Counted from the first letter of the stretch, positions 1 through 13,685 are shown. The stretch is DNA of 23,136 bases from Mansonella perstans (GCA_037074765.1 JBAMDO010000414.1:1-23136), one strand, 5' to 3'. Numbers and translations: made by a program. Notes: generated from the sequence alone by a model not told the origin.

Positions 1-427
1 TGAATTTTTTCGAACAGAAAGAATTAATGATTTGTAACAATTACGAAATTCTATGATAATTTTCTTCTTTTTTTTAAAAGATCGAAACATCGACACAAAC
101 AAGCACTTCAGTAGGAAAGCAAATGTTTCAAAAATTTCTTCACTCACAGAAAAAATTCCGAAAAAGTGTTCCCTTATAATTTAAATGATTGGTTACATAT
201 TTGAAATATTTGCCTCCTAGACAAAAAAAAAAAAAATAAACGCAAAATAACAAAACAAAAAAAAGCGAATTAATTGAATGTTGTTAACTCCGTTCTGTTA
301 TATGACTGGAATTTTTTTTTTTTATATCAAATTCCGTTCTGTTATATGAATGAAATTTTTTAAAGAATTTTTAAATTTTGAAAATGTCAATTTCAAAACC
401 TTTTTATCTTTTCATTCTTTAACTTAC

Positions 428-1341
428 CATACTTAATTGCTCGATAGCTGTGTTTGTTTCATTACCAATCTCCCTGTGTAATTCCAGTCGACCATTGAAT
501 GGATCGAAATGAATATTCTAGAATGAAATTAAATTCCAAAATAAATCCGAATGAAATAGAGTGAAATTGGATCAAAATTGTTTAATTAAATTTATTTGCC
601 AGGAGCGCTCGTAATTCATCATTAGAAATAAGCTAAATTTGAATTGAACAATATAATAAATTTAAATAAACACTTTCATTCTTCTAGTTTCCTAGTTAGT
701 AAAGACGAGCAAAATTTTATTAACCTTCAATTTATTACAATTACTATAATTTTTAGCAACTATGAAACAGCAATGACAATACTTACTATCATTGCAAAGT
801 GTTATGTTGAAGGTATTGTTTTTCATAATAATTTATTACTATCAACCAAATACATTAGTTATTATAATCGCAATATTTGATGTTAATTTTGGAATAATTT
901 TTTGCTGTGTGAATTAATTGTACTTAGCGGAATTTTCTTTCCTTTATTTTTTTAAAATTAATGCTCAAAAAATTTCATACATTTAATCAGCTTGCACTCA
1001 CTTTTTTATCATTTAAAATTATCAGAATAAAATATGTACACCGAAATTTAATTCAAAATTAAGTATAATTTTCAACAACTTATTTTATAGCTCAAAGCCC
1101 AATTATTAATTGTTATTTCCTTTTTTCCATCATTTATTCATTACTTACAATTCCAGCTTGATGAAGACGTTCCGCCATGCGCAATCTTTCCTCACGTGCT
1201 CGCATTTGCTGTTGATAATGATAATCAACACGCAAAAGATATGATAATATGCATGTGAAAATGTACAATGCGAATGTCGTTATTATGATGACAAATGTGC
1301 CAATAATAAAAAACATCACGTGTAAAAGTTTCAGCAACCAT
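428..1341 (-). CDS. Gene C, left copy: small single-pass membrane protein, partial
   Basis: I do not recognise this gene. Exon 1 occupies 1341-1149 and exon 2 occupies 517-428; exon 3 and later would lie left of the window. The protein starts MVAETFTRD, followed by a strongly hydrophobic segment at about residues 11-36 (FIIGTFVIIITTFALYIFTC and on), then a basic, probably cytoplasmic stretch with QQQMRAREERLRMAERLHQ that could form a short helix or coiled coil. Exon 1 ends at GGAATT before a GTAAGT donor. Exon 2 is exactly 30 codons between TCTAG and GTAAGT and reads NIHFDPFNGR...AIEQLSM. This copy has one extra T in a T run near codon 11 that shifts the frame; the right arm lacks it. Conversely, its exon 1 end is intact where the right arm is shifted. 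Confidence 0.6.
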
Positions 1342-1719
1342 GTCCAGCTTTAATTTATATTTTGTAAAACTTTTATAATTAATTTATGTAAATATATTAA
1401 GAAGTAAGCAATTAAAGGGCTTGGAAAAATTGCTGTTTGTTGTTTAAATGAAATTATCGCAATCAAATTTAAATTTAAATAATTATTTCCAATGAATAAT
1501 TTTTAATTTAGAATATTTTCAAATTGGTGATTAATTTCCAAATACTGATATTTCATTCGCTTTCTTTCTTACTTTCATGTACTTATTTGATACTTCATTT
1601 ACAGTGTTCTGTATTTGAATTAAAAAACAAAAACGAATTAATGAATATATTCAAGAATTTTCTTCAAAAAGTTTCAAATCTTGCTAAACTAAAATTTATC
1701 TAAAATTTAGAGAAAAATG

Positions 1720-1942
1720 TTACCCTACGAATTTCACCCTTGGTTGTGAGTATTTTTTGAACTGTTCAAAACTATATTTGATCCAATTATCTGTTAAATC
1801 CATGCTAAATATTGCATCAACAATGACTGATTCAAATACTATTTCGCGCAAAAATTCGATTAACGATTTCTTCATTAGCATTTTATTGGCAAACGCTAAA
1901 GAATGAAAGAAATTAACTAATGCAAATAATTTGTAGCTAAAT
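1720..1942 (-). CDS. Exon block B3, left copy (unrecognised, terminal coding exon)
   Basis: An open stretch of 73 codons plus a stop follows a CCTCAG acceptor (reading down from 1942). It reads FSYKLFALVNFFHSLAFANK then MLMKKSLIEFLREIVFESVI and ends QPRVKFVG before TAA. It enters in phase 2, so it needs an upstream exon that I could not place with confidence. The length and frame match the right copy exactly; the one amino-acid difference I saw is Leu for Ser in HSLAFAN. Frame preservation between arms despite flanking indels supports coding. I do not recognise the product. It may be the last exon of the gene that includes B1 and B2, or a separate gene. Confidence 0.4.
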
Positions 1943-2132
1943 CTGAGGAAAAAAGAAATTTAAAAATAATTTAAAAAATTTAAAAATAAAATCAAAAACA
2001 AATATCATTTAACAAATAAATCTGTCAAAAATATTGATTGAAATGCATACATGTATAAAATTTACTAAATTTTAAAAATTAATTAAGATTTTTTGTAAGT
2101 TTTTGAATTCAAATTATGTTATTACGTATGTG

Positions 2133-2175
2133 ATTTAATATAATTACTGCCCCAATTTTGGTAATTATATTAAAT
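2133..2175. repeat. Perfect 15 bp hairpin in the left arm
   Basis: ATTTAATATAATTAC and its exact reverse complement flank a 13-base loop containing CCCCAATTTTG. It lies between B3 and B2. The matching hairpin in the right arm has a changed loop and a longer stem. Its role is unknown; a cruciform, a small miniature element or chance in AT-rich DNA are all possible. Confidence 0.7.
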
Positions 2176-2274
2176 ATTTTAATTATATATTAAATAACTT
2201 CTGATTTCCATTCACAGTTACATTTTAAATCGACATTCATCACTACATATACTTACTCAAATTTAAATCTTAGC

Positions 2275-2489
2275 CTAAATCAAAAGTTGCAAAGTGAACT
2301 GACCACCGCTTGATTGATTAAATGCATTTGATAGAAATAAACGACTTCCTTCAAAAATATTTCGACTTTTGCTATTTTTCAATTCTTCAGCAAAATTATC
2401 AGTGTGCTTTAATTCATATTGCGAGTGCATTTTTTTTGTTGTATTCAAAATTATCGTGTCAATAAGCCAACGATTTAATGGCTCTCTTC
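2275..2489 (-). CDS. Exon block B2, left copy (unrecognised)
   Basis: The open frame from a TTGTTCAG acceptor at 2490 down to a TAG stop at 2275-2277 reads GREPLNRWLIDTIILNTTKK, then a polar stretch, then EGSRLFLSNAFNQSSGGQFT and LQLLI. The exon enters with two bases of a split codon. Amino-acid differences from the right copy include P/L, D/N, T/I, F/V, S/R and N/S. The frame is intact in both, and the stop after LQLLI is in the same place (TAG here, TAA on the right). I do not recognise the product. Its entry phase does not match the end of B1, so an intermediate exon is missing or the two are unrelated. Confidence 0.4.
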
Positions 2490-2889
2490 CTGAACAAAGA
2501 AACACAAAGACATTTGCGCTAATATTTTTTGGAAGAATTGAATTTTTAGAAAGGGGAAAGAATTGATTGAAAAAAACAATATTTTTCAAAAAATTGCCAA
2601 ACAAAAGAAAAATTTTTAAAAAAAAGTTCCTTTATTTCTAATTGAAATTCCTTTTTTCTCTCTTTTCTCACTGCAGATAAAGTAAAAAAATTTTATTACG
2701 TAATTCGCTGAAATAAAATTTAAGCTATTTTCGATATAATAATTTACAGTTCAAATTAATTTTTATTTAATGCTGAGGAAATGGCAAGCACTGTCATACA
2801 AAACTGATTTGTAAACTGCAAACTTTAAAAATGTAAATTATTATGTTTTTATTGATTTTTTTTTTTTTTTTTTTTTAGAATAGCCTTAC

Positions 2890-3163
2890 GATAATTTCCA
2901 TGCGAATAATTGGATAAAATGCATTGATCGGTGTGATCATTATTATTAATCAATATAATATGTTTGACAACTTTTTCAAATAAAAATGGTTTTGTTAGCC
3001 ATTTGCTAATTATACTGATTGTTCGCAGGATTAGATAACAGGAATTGTTCCGAATTTTCTTGTCATCTTTAAAGTAAAGATTTGTTTTGTCCTGGTTAAT
3101 TAAATATGTTAATTGAAGGTTAATTAAAAAGATTGAATAAAGATTAAGTGTTGCAGTGTTAGA
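2890..3163 (-). CDS. Exon block B1, left copy (unrecognised, one-base insertion)
   Basis: It runs from a TTTTCCAG acceptor to a GTAAGG donor. It reads SNTATLNLYS at the start, DKTNLYFKDDKK in the middle, then KWLTKPFLFEKVVKHIILIN. Near the end an extra A (GATCAATGC, against GATCATGC in the right arm) shifts the frame. With the right-arm base the exon is 91 codons and ends HAFYPIIRMEII exactly at the donor in phase 0, which makes the left base look like the error or mutation. I do not recognise the protein. Helical, Leu/Ile-rich and basic composition would suit a repeat-helix scaffold, but that is a guess. Confidence 0.4.
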
Positions 3164-3664
3164 CTGGAAAATATGATTTTGGTGAAGCATCTAACATGAT
3201 AAATAGATAAAGGCAACATTTAAAGGAATATGACCATGGGTCATCTTACAAATAGTTACTTGCAAGGCATATGATTAATGCTCAAAAAAAAGAAGCAGGT
3301 TAAATCTATAGAAGCTTAGAAATACGACTAGAGGTCACGTGATAGAACATAAAACCTGAAAGCATAAAAGAGGTCAAATTAATACAGTATAACGCTTAAT
3401 AACATGATACACTGACAATGAGTAAGACTTGAAAAGACAATGGAAATGAAATGTTTAAGAAGTTATCGAAGAATATTAATAAAGCAATATGCATTTCTAA
3501 TTAGCAATAAAATTTGATCAGTTCGGTTCAAAGGTAATCTATGAAAATAAGCTTCAAATGACTTTTTGTAAAGGAAAATTTAAAATTTTATTAGAAACAT
3601 TTTTTCACTAACTTTTGCAAACTTTCACAAGCAAATTTTTTTTGTTTTAAATTTCAAAATTTCG

Positions 3665-3670
3665 TTTATT
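3665..3670 (-). promoter_or_regulatory. AATAAA polyadenylation signal of gene A (left)
   Basis: The same hexamer, at the same distance from the gene A stop, is kept in the left arm. Confidence 0.45.
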
Positions 3671-3694
3671 TTTATAAATTCATGCAAAACTATG

Positions 3695-5519
3695 TTAACC
3701 TTTAGTAGCTTGACCAGCATCTTCTAAACTTTGATGTAATTTTCTGTATTTAAAAGTTTGCCAAAATATAATTTCGGATTTTTGGGTAAATGTAAAACAG
3801 CAGCATACAAATTACTGGAATCATTTGGCAATAAACAAGCTATGGCATGATATATATCCAGTACTTGCTTTAACTTGAAATGAACATTTATCAGAATGTG
3901 AAATTTGGTTTAAATGATTTCGTATTTTGAATATTTTTGAATAAGATTTAAAAAATTTCTCCATTAATTAGATTTTGTTCCACCTTTTTTCCTACATCAT
4001 TATTATACTGTTTTTATTTTTTCTATTAATTAACATCGCTGTTATTGATTGCCGTCACCAATTAAGTAAGCACTGTTAAAATTACATAATTAGTTTGTCG
4101 CCGCATCATTATTGTCATTGTTATTAATTATTATCTATCATTAATTATTAATTATTTCGCAATTTGTTCCATTATTTGTGCATATGACTTATAATTCCAA
4201 GATAAAACATTAAATTGGCCATGTAATTGATATACAGTCCTCAAAAAGTTTTAGCAAACATATATTGGCTGCATAACTTCAGATTACTTATACGAAATTC
4301 AATTATTAAGTAAGCTTTAAAGGATGGTAAGCACATGTTTACCTGTATCGGTGTTAAATTATGATCAATAGTAAATAACAAAGCGATCGGTATATCTCGT
4401 TCTTTGAAATTTAAAATACTTTGATCATAACTGTTCCATACACAATATCGCCCCTAATAATTACTGCATAGCATTAAGCATAGATAGCAAATGATCCAGA
4501 AATTTAATTCCAAAATCGAAAAACTTCACAATAATTAATCTTTTACGCTTTACAATATTCATATTTTCACTTTATAACTATATTATCAAAAATGAATCGA
4601 TTTTCAGTTATGATTTACAAAATTAGCCAAGCAAATGATTTAGGCTGAAAGAAATGATGTCTTATGGCTAGAGATCAGCGTTCGATGTAAAAACGCAGTA
4701 ACTGAAGCAGGAATGATGATAAACATTTGGTCTTCTTTTCTTACAACCTTCTTTCACAAATAGAACGCTAATATCAAAATATAACAAGGATTTCAAATTC
4801 GCTGACAGAAATATTAAAATTTAAAAACGATTTCAGAATAATTAAAAATAGCGAAATAAATTGGATGATTGACATTAATCGTAACAATTACTCTATTAAT
4901 GGAGCTTGGTACAGTCATCTTTTTTAAATGGTATATTTACTTATTTGATGAAAAAAGGATGTATGGTAAATAAAAACACAATCAGGACTTTGCAAGAGAT
5001 AATCATATAAAAATAAAACAATTCAATAGCTAACCTGATCCGGAACTTCATTAGCTAGTGGTAATGTAGCCTTCGTACTTGAACAATCAACCACAATGTG
5101 TGGAAATAATTCCGTATAACATGCTATTAAAAGTATTATCAAATTACACTGCAGATTTGTTAACCGACCGTTTAGCATCACTGATTAGTAAATGTTTGAA
5201 ATTTTCAAAGTTCAATCATGTTTTACACTTGAAATCAGCTAAATTATATAATTTTAATTTTCAATAAAATTCAATTTTTAATGTTATCATTTTAAAAATG
5301 GTGATTTCAACCAGGACAAACTAACTAGTCTACTTGAATATGCATATAAATGAATGATAGTATAATGTTTCACGCATGTTATGTTATTTCTTATCGTGGT
5401 GCACTTTAATGAAAGTATGCAAGTCACATCAGTTTTCTTCACATCAATGGGATTACACGTCAGTTTTCTCACCACAGACTTTTATAATCACGTGTAGCAT
5501 ACATTACTAATTTATGCAT
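3695..5519 (-). pseudogene. Gene A, left copy: four-exon gene with frameshifts
   Basis: The exons, in transcript order, are 5519-5473, 5180-5035, 4453-4343 and 3873-3695. Exons 2 and 3 match the right copy in length and phase. Exon 1 is one base longer than on the right (CTGTGGTGAG for CTTGGTGAG), which breaks the join to exon 2. Exon 4 lacks one T in a T run (GTAATTTTCTG, minus-strand reading), which shifts the frame after LLNTE and loses the last dozen or so residues. Both changes are single-base and one lies in a homopolymer, so sequencing error is a live alternative to true decay. Product not recognised; see the right copy. Confidence 0.5.
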
Positions 5520-6067
5520 CATTTATTTCTGTTACTCAGTACTTAATTCGCCTTAATTACCTTTAAAACTCATGCGAAAGACCTTCAGAATGAAACTTTC
5601 TCTTTCAACTTTATAAAACGAAAAAAAAAAACGCCGAATAAGCACTACACAAAGATAAAGAAAAAAATTCATTTTTTGTCACCCAGTCATAAAAATAATG
5701 AACCGCAATTCATGATGTGAAAAAAGTTCCGCACAATTCATAATATCGAAATTCACAAGAAAGCGATAACATAAAAACCAAAAAATTTCAGCACATCTAA
5801 TTTGACATTCCTAAAAACTGAATGAAAAATTTGAAATCAATTAAATAATAGCGCTTGAGAAACTCTTACGAAATTGCAAAGGTCATGATTCGCTAAAGAA
5901 AACAAATTGCAACATAACTCACATAATTTTGCACCATCATACCTTAGCAATTTCATGTTTATAAATTAAAATCATTTTCAAATCAGTACATAAAATTATG
6001 TCAGTAAAAAAATTGCAAAAAGAGAGCATTACGATCAAAAATACAACACCAGCTTTTAAGCGTTCAT

Positions 6068-6871
<804 letters not shown>

Positions 6872-7310
6872 TTGTTGTCCTCCGCATTCTATTATCTACC
6901 ATTTCGAAGTGTAGCACAAATATATACTAAATCATATTTTACCATATCGATATAATAATCCGGAAAAAAGTACTAAAATATCGAATCATTTCAATTTTTT
7001 TCTAACAAAATTCTTAATCCTTAATCTTTTTGTCACCATTTTGCGTCACATTTAATCCATCATTTAATCATAGGCAAGCTATAATTTCAAAGAACTTAAT
7101 TCGGATTGAAATTATTTTTCAACAAATTTTTCCAGCAATAATTTTTTTTTCAATATGAAAATAATCCCATCCATTTTAAATGTTAGCATAAACGTTTCAC
7201 GTTTCACGTCAAATCACAATCTTACGTCATAACTTGCATTTCTGGAGATCCAATTATTTACTCTAAAAAAAAGCTCTAAAACAACAATGAAAACTAAATA
7301 TTTTACCCAC
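6872..7310. other. Spacer between orphan exon E and left rbx1
   Basis: AT-rich, no exon seen on either strand. It presumably holds the rbx1 promoter, since it lies upstream of the minus-strand rbx1 start, and the intron downstream of orphan exon E. Confidence 0.45.
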
Positions 7311-7411
7311 CTGCAACGTTATGTAACCAGGACGCATAAAATGGAGCTAAACTAAACCATAAACCAATGAGGCTTGCACAATGAATCTCTTCCAGTAATT
7401 GTTGGTACAAA
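7311..7411 (-). CDS. Orphan exon E, membrane-like (unrecognised)
   Basis: It is bounded by an ATCCCAG acceptor and a GCAG/GTGGGT donor. The exon holds 33 full codons with one split base at each end, reading LYQQLLEEIHCASLIGLWFS then LAPFYASWLHNVA. The segment from about ASLIGLWF to YASWL is hydrophobic enough for a membrane helix. It sits about 440 bp upstream of the left rbx1 start on the same strand, in the single-copy centre, and has no partner in the right arm. I could not find adjoining exons or name the family, so it may be a gene fragment. Confidence 0.4.
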
Positions 7412-8415
7412 CTGGGATGTATGTTTCATTCATTTGCTTATTTAAGTGATGTTTAAACTGAGTGAACGTTTGCAGTCACGTCTATATAACACGTGGCTAC
7501 GTTACAAAAATATTACTTTTATCACGTAATACATTGCTACACGTACGTTTATTTCTCAAAGTTGCTTAATTTCTGTGCATTACATTGAACGTACAGTATT
7601 CTTTAGTTGTACTGATAGATTTGAATAGTTATTGAAAATTCGAAAATGAAAAATCATTGCTTAATAGTTACGAAACTTTGCAGCTAATGAATTTGAAATT
7701 TAATTTTTAAATTTCATAGCTCATGTTAGTACTTAGCTTCATAAATGATTTGTTGGAAAAATTTATTCAAAATTTGATAATCTCTTTCTTGAAATTTACT
7801 TATTTGAAATTGATATTTTACTGTGTTTTTTTTTATTTTTGCTTATGAATGATCACAGGAATTTAACTAAAGATCAAAAAATTCAATCTAATAAATGCAT
7901 TATGTGAAATCAAAACTATTTATTTAGTTTTGGGTGGTATCAAATATTACAAATCCATAAACAGTGGAACGAAATCGGCTAATTATTAATAAATCGCTGA
8001 TAAATAATTTTCCGCGGTAAGTTCTATTTCTGATTTCAAAAATACTTATTTATATTTATAATTTATTGATATTGCAATTTGATTTGCTATGTCATTTATG
8101 AGAATCTTTTTTTTTTTTTTTTTTTTTTTAAATCTAAATTGACAAATTAAAATTAGTGAATGCAAAGTTTCTAACCAAATCATTTTTGTCATTTACGCTG
8201 TCATTACGCAGGTAGAGATTTATGGAAACTATGCTTTAATATCAGTAGACATGTAGTGATAAAATTATTGTTCAACACTGGTGTGATATGCCTTGAACTG
8301 TAATACTACTAACAGTTTTGTTTAACGTGAAATTTTAAGTAAAACTATTTGATAAAGCATGGAAATGTCACTTCTGCTCTTACCACAGCATAAGACTGCA
8401 ATATTTTTATTTCAG
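7412..8415. other. Single-copy centre without recognised genes
   Basis: AT-rich DNA between the two orphan exons, which point away from each other. It could hold a divergent promoter region, but no motif stands out. It includes the 23-T run. It is not repeated in either arm. Confidence 0.5.
8107..8129. repeat. Run of 23 T
   Basis: This uninterrupted T run in the single-copy centre is the longest homopolymer in the window. It is likely to be length-variable and error-prone in reads. Confidence 0.95.
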
Positions 8416-8596
8416 GAATCCGTGGATTTCAGAAATCCGAATGTCTTCTTCAAATAAAGACTCTAATGTTGAAGATTACTATGGATATTGGAACCGCATC
8501 CTAACAATATGCGTATTCGACGAAGATTTCAACAGTTTGATGCATTAAAAAATGGAGGACCATTTTGTGTGAGAGTGATAGCCGCTTTTGCAATCG
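8416..8596 (+). pseudogene. Orphan exon D next to the satellite, frameshifted (unrecognised)
   Basis: After a TTTATTTCAG acceptor, an ATG at 8441 opens MSSSNKDSNVEDYYGYWN. That frame closes at 8546, but from about 8473 another frame reads EPHPNNMRIRRRFQQFDALK then NGGPFCVRVIAAFAIG and meets an ATCG/GTAAATG donor at 8597. The two halves together look like the N-terminal part of one protein entering a membrane segment, with a one-base loss near 8495. The donor lies only about 45 bases before the satellite begins, so the satellite may sit inside this gene's intron or have replaced its 3' part. Family not recognised. Confidence 0.4.
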
Positions 8597-8890
8597 GTAA
8601 ATGATACTTAATGTTTGATTTCATTGTTGATTAACTATAAAAATAATCATCCACTAAATTCTCCCAAACAGTAATCAAGTCTACTTACAGAAATGTGCTC
8701 ACAGGATTCTTTCTAAAAACTGGCTGTTTTTAACGAAATCGATCAGATTCTTTAAAAATAATCATCCACTAAATTCTCCCAAACAGTAATCAAGTCTACT
8801 TACTGAAATGTGCTCACAGGATTCTTTCTAAAAATTGAGACAATTTGGTAACCTCTTAAACTGGACTGTTTTTAACGAAATCGATCAGAT

Positions 8891-10070
8891 TCTTTTACAA
8901 TAATCATTGTACAGTTGATTATTTGAAGGTGCTATTTTTGATGAAATCCATTAAATTCTCCCAAACAGTAATCAGTCACTTACTGAAATATGCTCACAGG
9001 ATTCTTTCTAAAAATTGAGACAATTTGGTAATCGCTTAAACTGGCTGTTTTTAACGAAATCGATCAGATACTTTAGAAATAATCATTGTACAGTTGATTA
9101 TTTGAAGGTGCTATTTTTGATGAAATCCACTAAATTCACCCAAACAGTAATCAAGTCTATTTACTGAAATGTGCTTACAGGATTCTTTCTAAAAATTGAG
9201 ACAATTTGGTAACCTCTTAAACTGACTGTTTTTAACGAAATCGATCAGATTCTTTTAAAAATAATCATTGTACAATTGATTATTTGAAGTGCTTTTTGAT
9301 GAAATCCATTAAATTCTCCCAAACAGTAATCAAGTCAACTTACTGAAATGTGCTCACAGGATTCTTTCTAAAAATTGGACAATTTGGTAATCGCTTAAAC
9401 TGGCTGTTCTTAACGAAATCGATCAGATTCTTTTACAATAATCATTGTACAGTTGATTATTTGAAGGTGCTATTTTTGATGAAATCCATTAAATTCTCCC
9501 AAACAGTAATCATGTCTACTTACTGAAATATGCTCACAGGATTCTTTCTAAAAATTGAGACAATTTGGTAATCGCTTAAACTGGTTGTTTTTAACGAAAT
9601 CGATCAGATACTTTAGAAATAATCATTGTACAGTTGATTATTTGAAGGTGCTATTTTTGATGAAATCCACTAAATTCACCCAAACAGTAATCAAGTCTAC
9701 TTACTGAAATGTGCTTACAGGATTCTTTCTAAAAATTGAGACAATTTGGTAATCTCTTAAACTGACTGTTTTTAACGAAATCGATCAGATTCTTTTAAAA
9801 ATAATCATTGTACAGTTGATTATTTGAAGGTGCTGTTTTGATGAAATCCATTAAATTCTCCCAAACAGTAATCAAGTCTACTTACTGAAATGTGCTCACA
9901 GGATTCTTTCTAAAAATTGAGACAATTTGGTAACCTCTTAAACTGACTGTTTTTAACGAAATCGATCAGATCTTTAAAATAATCATTGTACAGTTGATTA
10001 TTTGAAGGTGCTATTTTTGATGAAATCCACTAAATTCACCCAAACAGTAATCAAGTCTATTTACTGAAAT
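8891..10070. repeat. Higher-order repeat of about three monomers (540 bp)
   Basis: The variant bases TTTTACAATAATC, CAGATACTTTAGAAATAATC, AAATTCACCCAAACAG and GTGCTTACAGG recur in the same order at about 8891 and 9429. The AAATTCACCC variant recurs at 9131, 9671 (exactly 540 bp apart) and 10031 (360 bp, two units). This marks amplification in blocks of two or three monomers in the left part of the array. Confidence 0.75.
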
Positions 10071-13000
10071 GTGCTTACAGGATTCTTTCTAAAAATTGAG
10101 ACAATTTGGTAACCTCTTAAACTGACTGTTTTTAACGAAACGATTAGATTCTTTTACAAATAATCATTGTACAGTTGATTATTTGAAGGTGCTGTTTTTG
10201 ATGAAATCCATTAAATTCTCCCAAACAGTAATCAAGTCTACTTACTGAAATATGCTCACAGGATTCTTTCTAAAAACTGACTGTTTTTAACGAAACCGAT
10301 CAGATTCTTTTAAAAATAATCATTGTACAGTTTATTATTTGAAGGTGCTGTTTTTGATGAAATCCATTAAATTCTCCCAAACAGTAATCAAGTCTACTTA
10401 CTGAAATGTGCTCACAGGATTCTTTCTAAAAATTGAGACAATTTGGTAATCGCTTAAACTGACTGTTTTTAACGAAATCGATCAGATTCTTTTAAAAATA
10501 ATCATCCACTAAATTCTCCCAAACAGTAATCATGTCTACTTACTGAAATATGCTCACAGGATTCTTTCTAAAAATTGAGACAATTTGGTAATCGCTTAAA
10601 CTGGCTGTTTTTAACGAAATCGATCAGATACTTTAGAAATAATCATTGTACAGTTGATTATTTGAAGGTGCTTTTTTGATGAAATCCACTAAATTCTCCC
10701 AAACAGTAATCAAGTCTACTTACTGAAATGTGCTCACAGGATTCTTTCTAAAAATTGGGACAATTTGGTAATCGCTTAAACTGACTGTTTTTAACGAAAC
10801 CGATCAGATTCTTTTAAAAATAATCATTGTACAGTTGATTATTTGAAGGTGCTGTTTTTGATGAAATCCACTAAATTCTCCCAAACAGTAATGAATTCCA
10901 CTAAATTCTCCCAAACAGTAATCAAGTCTACTTACTGAAATGTGCTCACAGGATTCTTTCTAAAAATTGGGACAATTTGGTAATCGCTTAAACTGACTGT
11001 TTTTAACGAAACGATCAGATTCTTTTAAAAATAATCATTGTACAGTTGATTATTTGAAGGTGCTGTTTTTGATGAAATCCACTAAATTCTCCCAAACAGT
11101 AATCAAGTCTACTTACTGAAATGTGCTCACAGGATTCTTTCTAAAAATTGAGACAATTTGGTAATCGCTTAAACTGACTGTTTTTAACGAAATCGATCAG
11201 ATTCTTTTAAAAATAATCATTGTACAGTTGATTATTTGAAGGTGCTGTTTTTGATGAAATCCACTAAATTCTCCCAAACAGTAATGAATCCACTAATTCT
11301 CCAAACAGTAATCAAGTCTACTTACTGAAATGTGCTCACAGGATTCTTTCTAAAAATTGGGACAATTTGGTAATCGCTTAAACTGACTGTTTTTAACGAA
11401 ATCGATCAGATTCTTTTAAAAATAATCATTGTACAGTTGATTATTTGAAGGTGCTGTTTTTGATGAAATCCACTAAATTCTCCCAAACAGTAATGAATTC
11501 CACTAAATTCTCCCAAACAGTAATCAAGTCTACTTACTGAAATGTGCTCACAGGATTCTTTCTAAAAATTGGACAATTTGGTAATCGCTTAAACTGACTG
11601 TTTTTAACGAAATCGATCAGATTCTTTTAAAAATAATCATTGTACAGTTGATTATTTGAAGGTGCTGTTTTTGATGAAATCCACTAAATTCTCCCAAACA
11701 GTAATCAAGTCTACTTACTGAAATGTGCTCACAGGATTCTTTCTAAAAATTGAGACAATTTGGTAATCGCTTAAACTGACTGTTTTTAACGAAATCGATC
11801 AGATTCTTTTAAAAATAATCATTGTACAGTTGATTATTTGAAGGTGCTGTTTTTGATGAAATCCACTAAATTCTCCCAAACAGTAATGAATCCACTAAAT
11901 TCTCCCAAACAGTAATCAAGTCTACTTAATGAAATGTGCTCACAGGATTCTTTCTAAAAATTGAGACAATTTGGTAATCGCTTAAATTGACTGTTTTTAA
12001 CGAAATCAATCAGGTTCTTTTAAAAATAATCATTGTACAGTTGATTATTTGAAGGTGCTGTTTTTGATGAAATCCACTAAATTCTCCCAAACAGTAATGA
12101 ATTCCACTAAATTCTCCCAAACAGTAATCAAGTCTACTTACTGAAATGTGCTCACAGGATTCTTTCTAAAAATTGAGACAATTTGGTAATCACTTAAACT
12201 GACTGTTTTTAACGAAATCGATCAGATTCGTTTAAAAATAATCATTGTACAGTTGATTATTTGAAGGTGCTGTTTTTGATGAAATCCATTAAATTCTCCC
12301 AAACAGTAATCAAGTCTACTTACTGAAATATGCTCACAGGATTCTTTCTAAAAACTGGACTGTTTTTAACGAAACCGATCAGATTCTTTTAAAAATAATC
12401 ATTGTACAGTTATTATTTGAAGGTGCTGTTTTTGATGAAATCCATAAATTCTCCCAAACAGTAATCAAGTCTACTTACTGAAATATGCTACAGGATTCTT
12501 TCTAAAAATTGAGACAATTTGGTAATCTCTTAAACTGACTGTTTTTAACGAAATCGATCAGATTCTTTTAAAAATAATCATTGTACAGTTGATTATTTGA
12601 AGGTGCTGTTTTTGATGAAATCCATTAAATTCTCCCAAACAGTAATCAAGTCAACTTACTGAAATGTGCTCACAGGATTCTTTCTAAAAGTTGAGACAAT
12701 TTGGTAATCGCTTAAACTGGCTGTTTTTAACGAAATCGATCAGATTCTTTTAAAAATAATCATTGTACAGTTGATTATTTGAAGGTGCTGTTTTTGATGA
12801 AATCCACTAAATTCTCCCAAGCAGTAATCAAGTCTACTTACTGAAATGTGCTCACAGGATTCTTTCTAAAAGTTGAGACAATTTGGTAATCGCTTAAACT
12901 GACTGTTTTTAACGAAATCGATCAGATTCTTTAAAAATCATTGTACAGTTGATTATTTGAAGTGCTTTTTGATGAAATCCACTAAATTCACCCAAACAGT

Positions 13001-13320
13001 AATCAAGTCTACTTACTGAAATGTGCTCACAGGATTCTTTCTAAAAATTGAGACAATATGGTAATCGCTTAAACTGACTGTTTTTAACGAAATCGATCAG
13101 ATTCTTTTAAAAATAATCATGCACTAAATTCTCCCAAACAGTAATCAAGTCAACTTACTGAAATGTGCTCACAGGATTCTTTCTAAAAATTGAGACAATT
13201 TGGTAATCGCTTAAACTGCTGTTTTTAACGAAATCGATCAGATTCTTTAGAAATAATCATTGTACAGTTGATTATTTGAAGGTGCTATTTTTGATGAAAT
13301 CCACTAAATTCTCCCAAACA

Positions 13321-13685
13321 GCAATCAAGTCTACTTACTGAAATGTGCTCACAGGATTCTTTCTAAAAGTTGAGACAATTTGGTAATCGCTTAAACTGGC
13401 AGAATTTAATGAAATCGACTAGATTCTTTTAAAAATCATCATTATACAGTTGATTATTTGAAGGTGCTGTTTTTGATGAAATCCACTAAATTCTCCCAAA
13501 CAGCAATCAAGTCTACTTACTGAAATGTGCTCACAGGATTCTTTCTAAAAGTTGAGACAATTTGGTAATCGCTTAAACTGGCAGAATTTAATGAAATCGA
13601 CTAGATTCTTTTAAAAATCATCATTATACAGTTGATTATTTGAAGGTGCTGTTTTTGATGAAATCCACTAAATTCTCCCAAACAG
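13321..13685. repeat. Exact tandem pair of a distinctive satellite variant
   Basis: Two neighbouring 182 bp units share changes found nowhere else in the array: GGCAGAATTTAATGAAATCG, CGACTAGATTC and ATCATCATTATACAG. By eye they are identical to each other, which indicates a very recent single-unit duplication, probably by unequal exchange or slippage. Confidence 0.85.

Noticed and set aside
5079..5267. Open frame of 62 codons opposite gene A exon 2 (also 17238-17426)
   Set aside because: It is antisense to an exon with good splice sites and matching phases, so it is a shadow frame.
5287..5475. A 62-codon minus-strand open frame, perfectly matched at 17006-17218
   Set aside because: It lies in gene A intron 1, with its 5' end overlapping gene A exon 1 in another frame. 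It is preserved only because this part of the arms is nearly identical.
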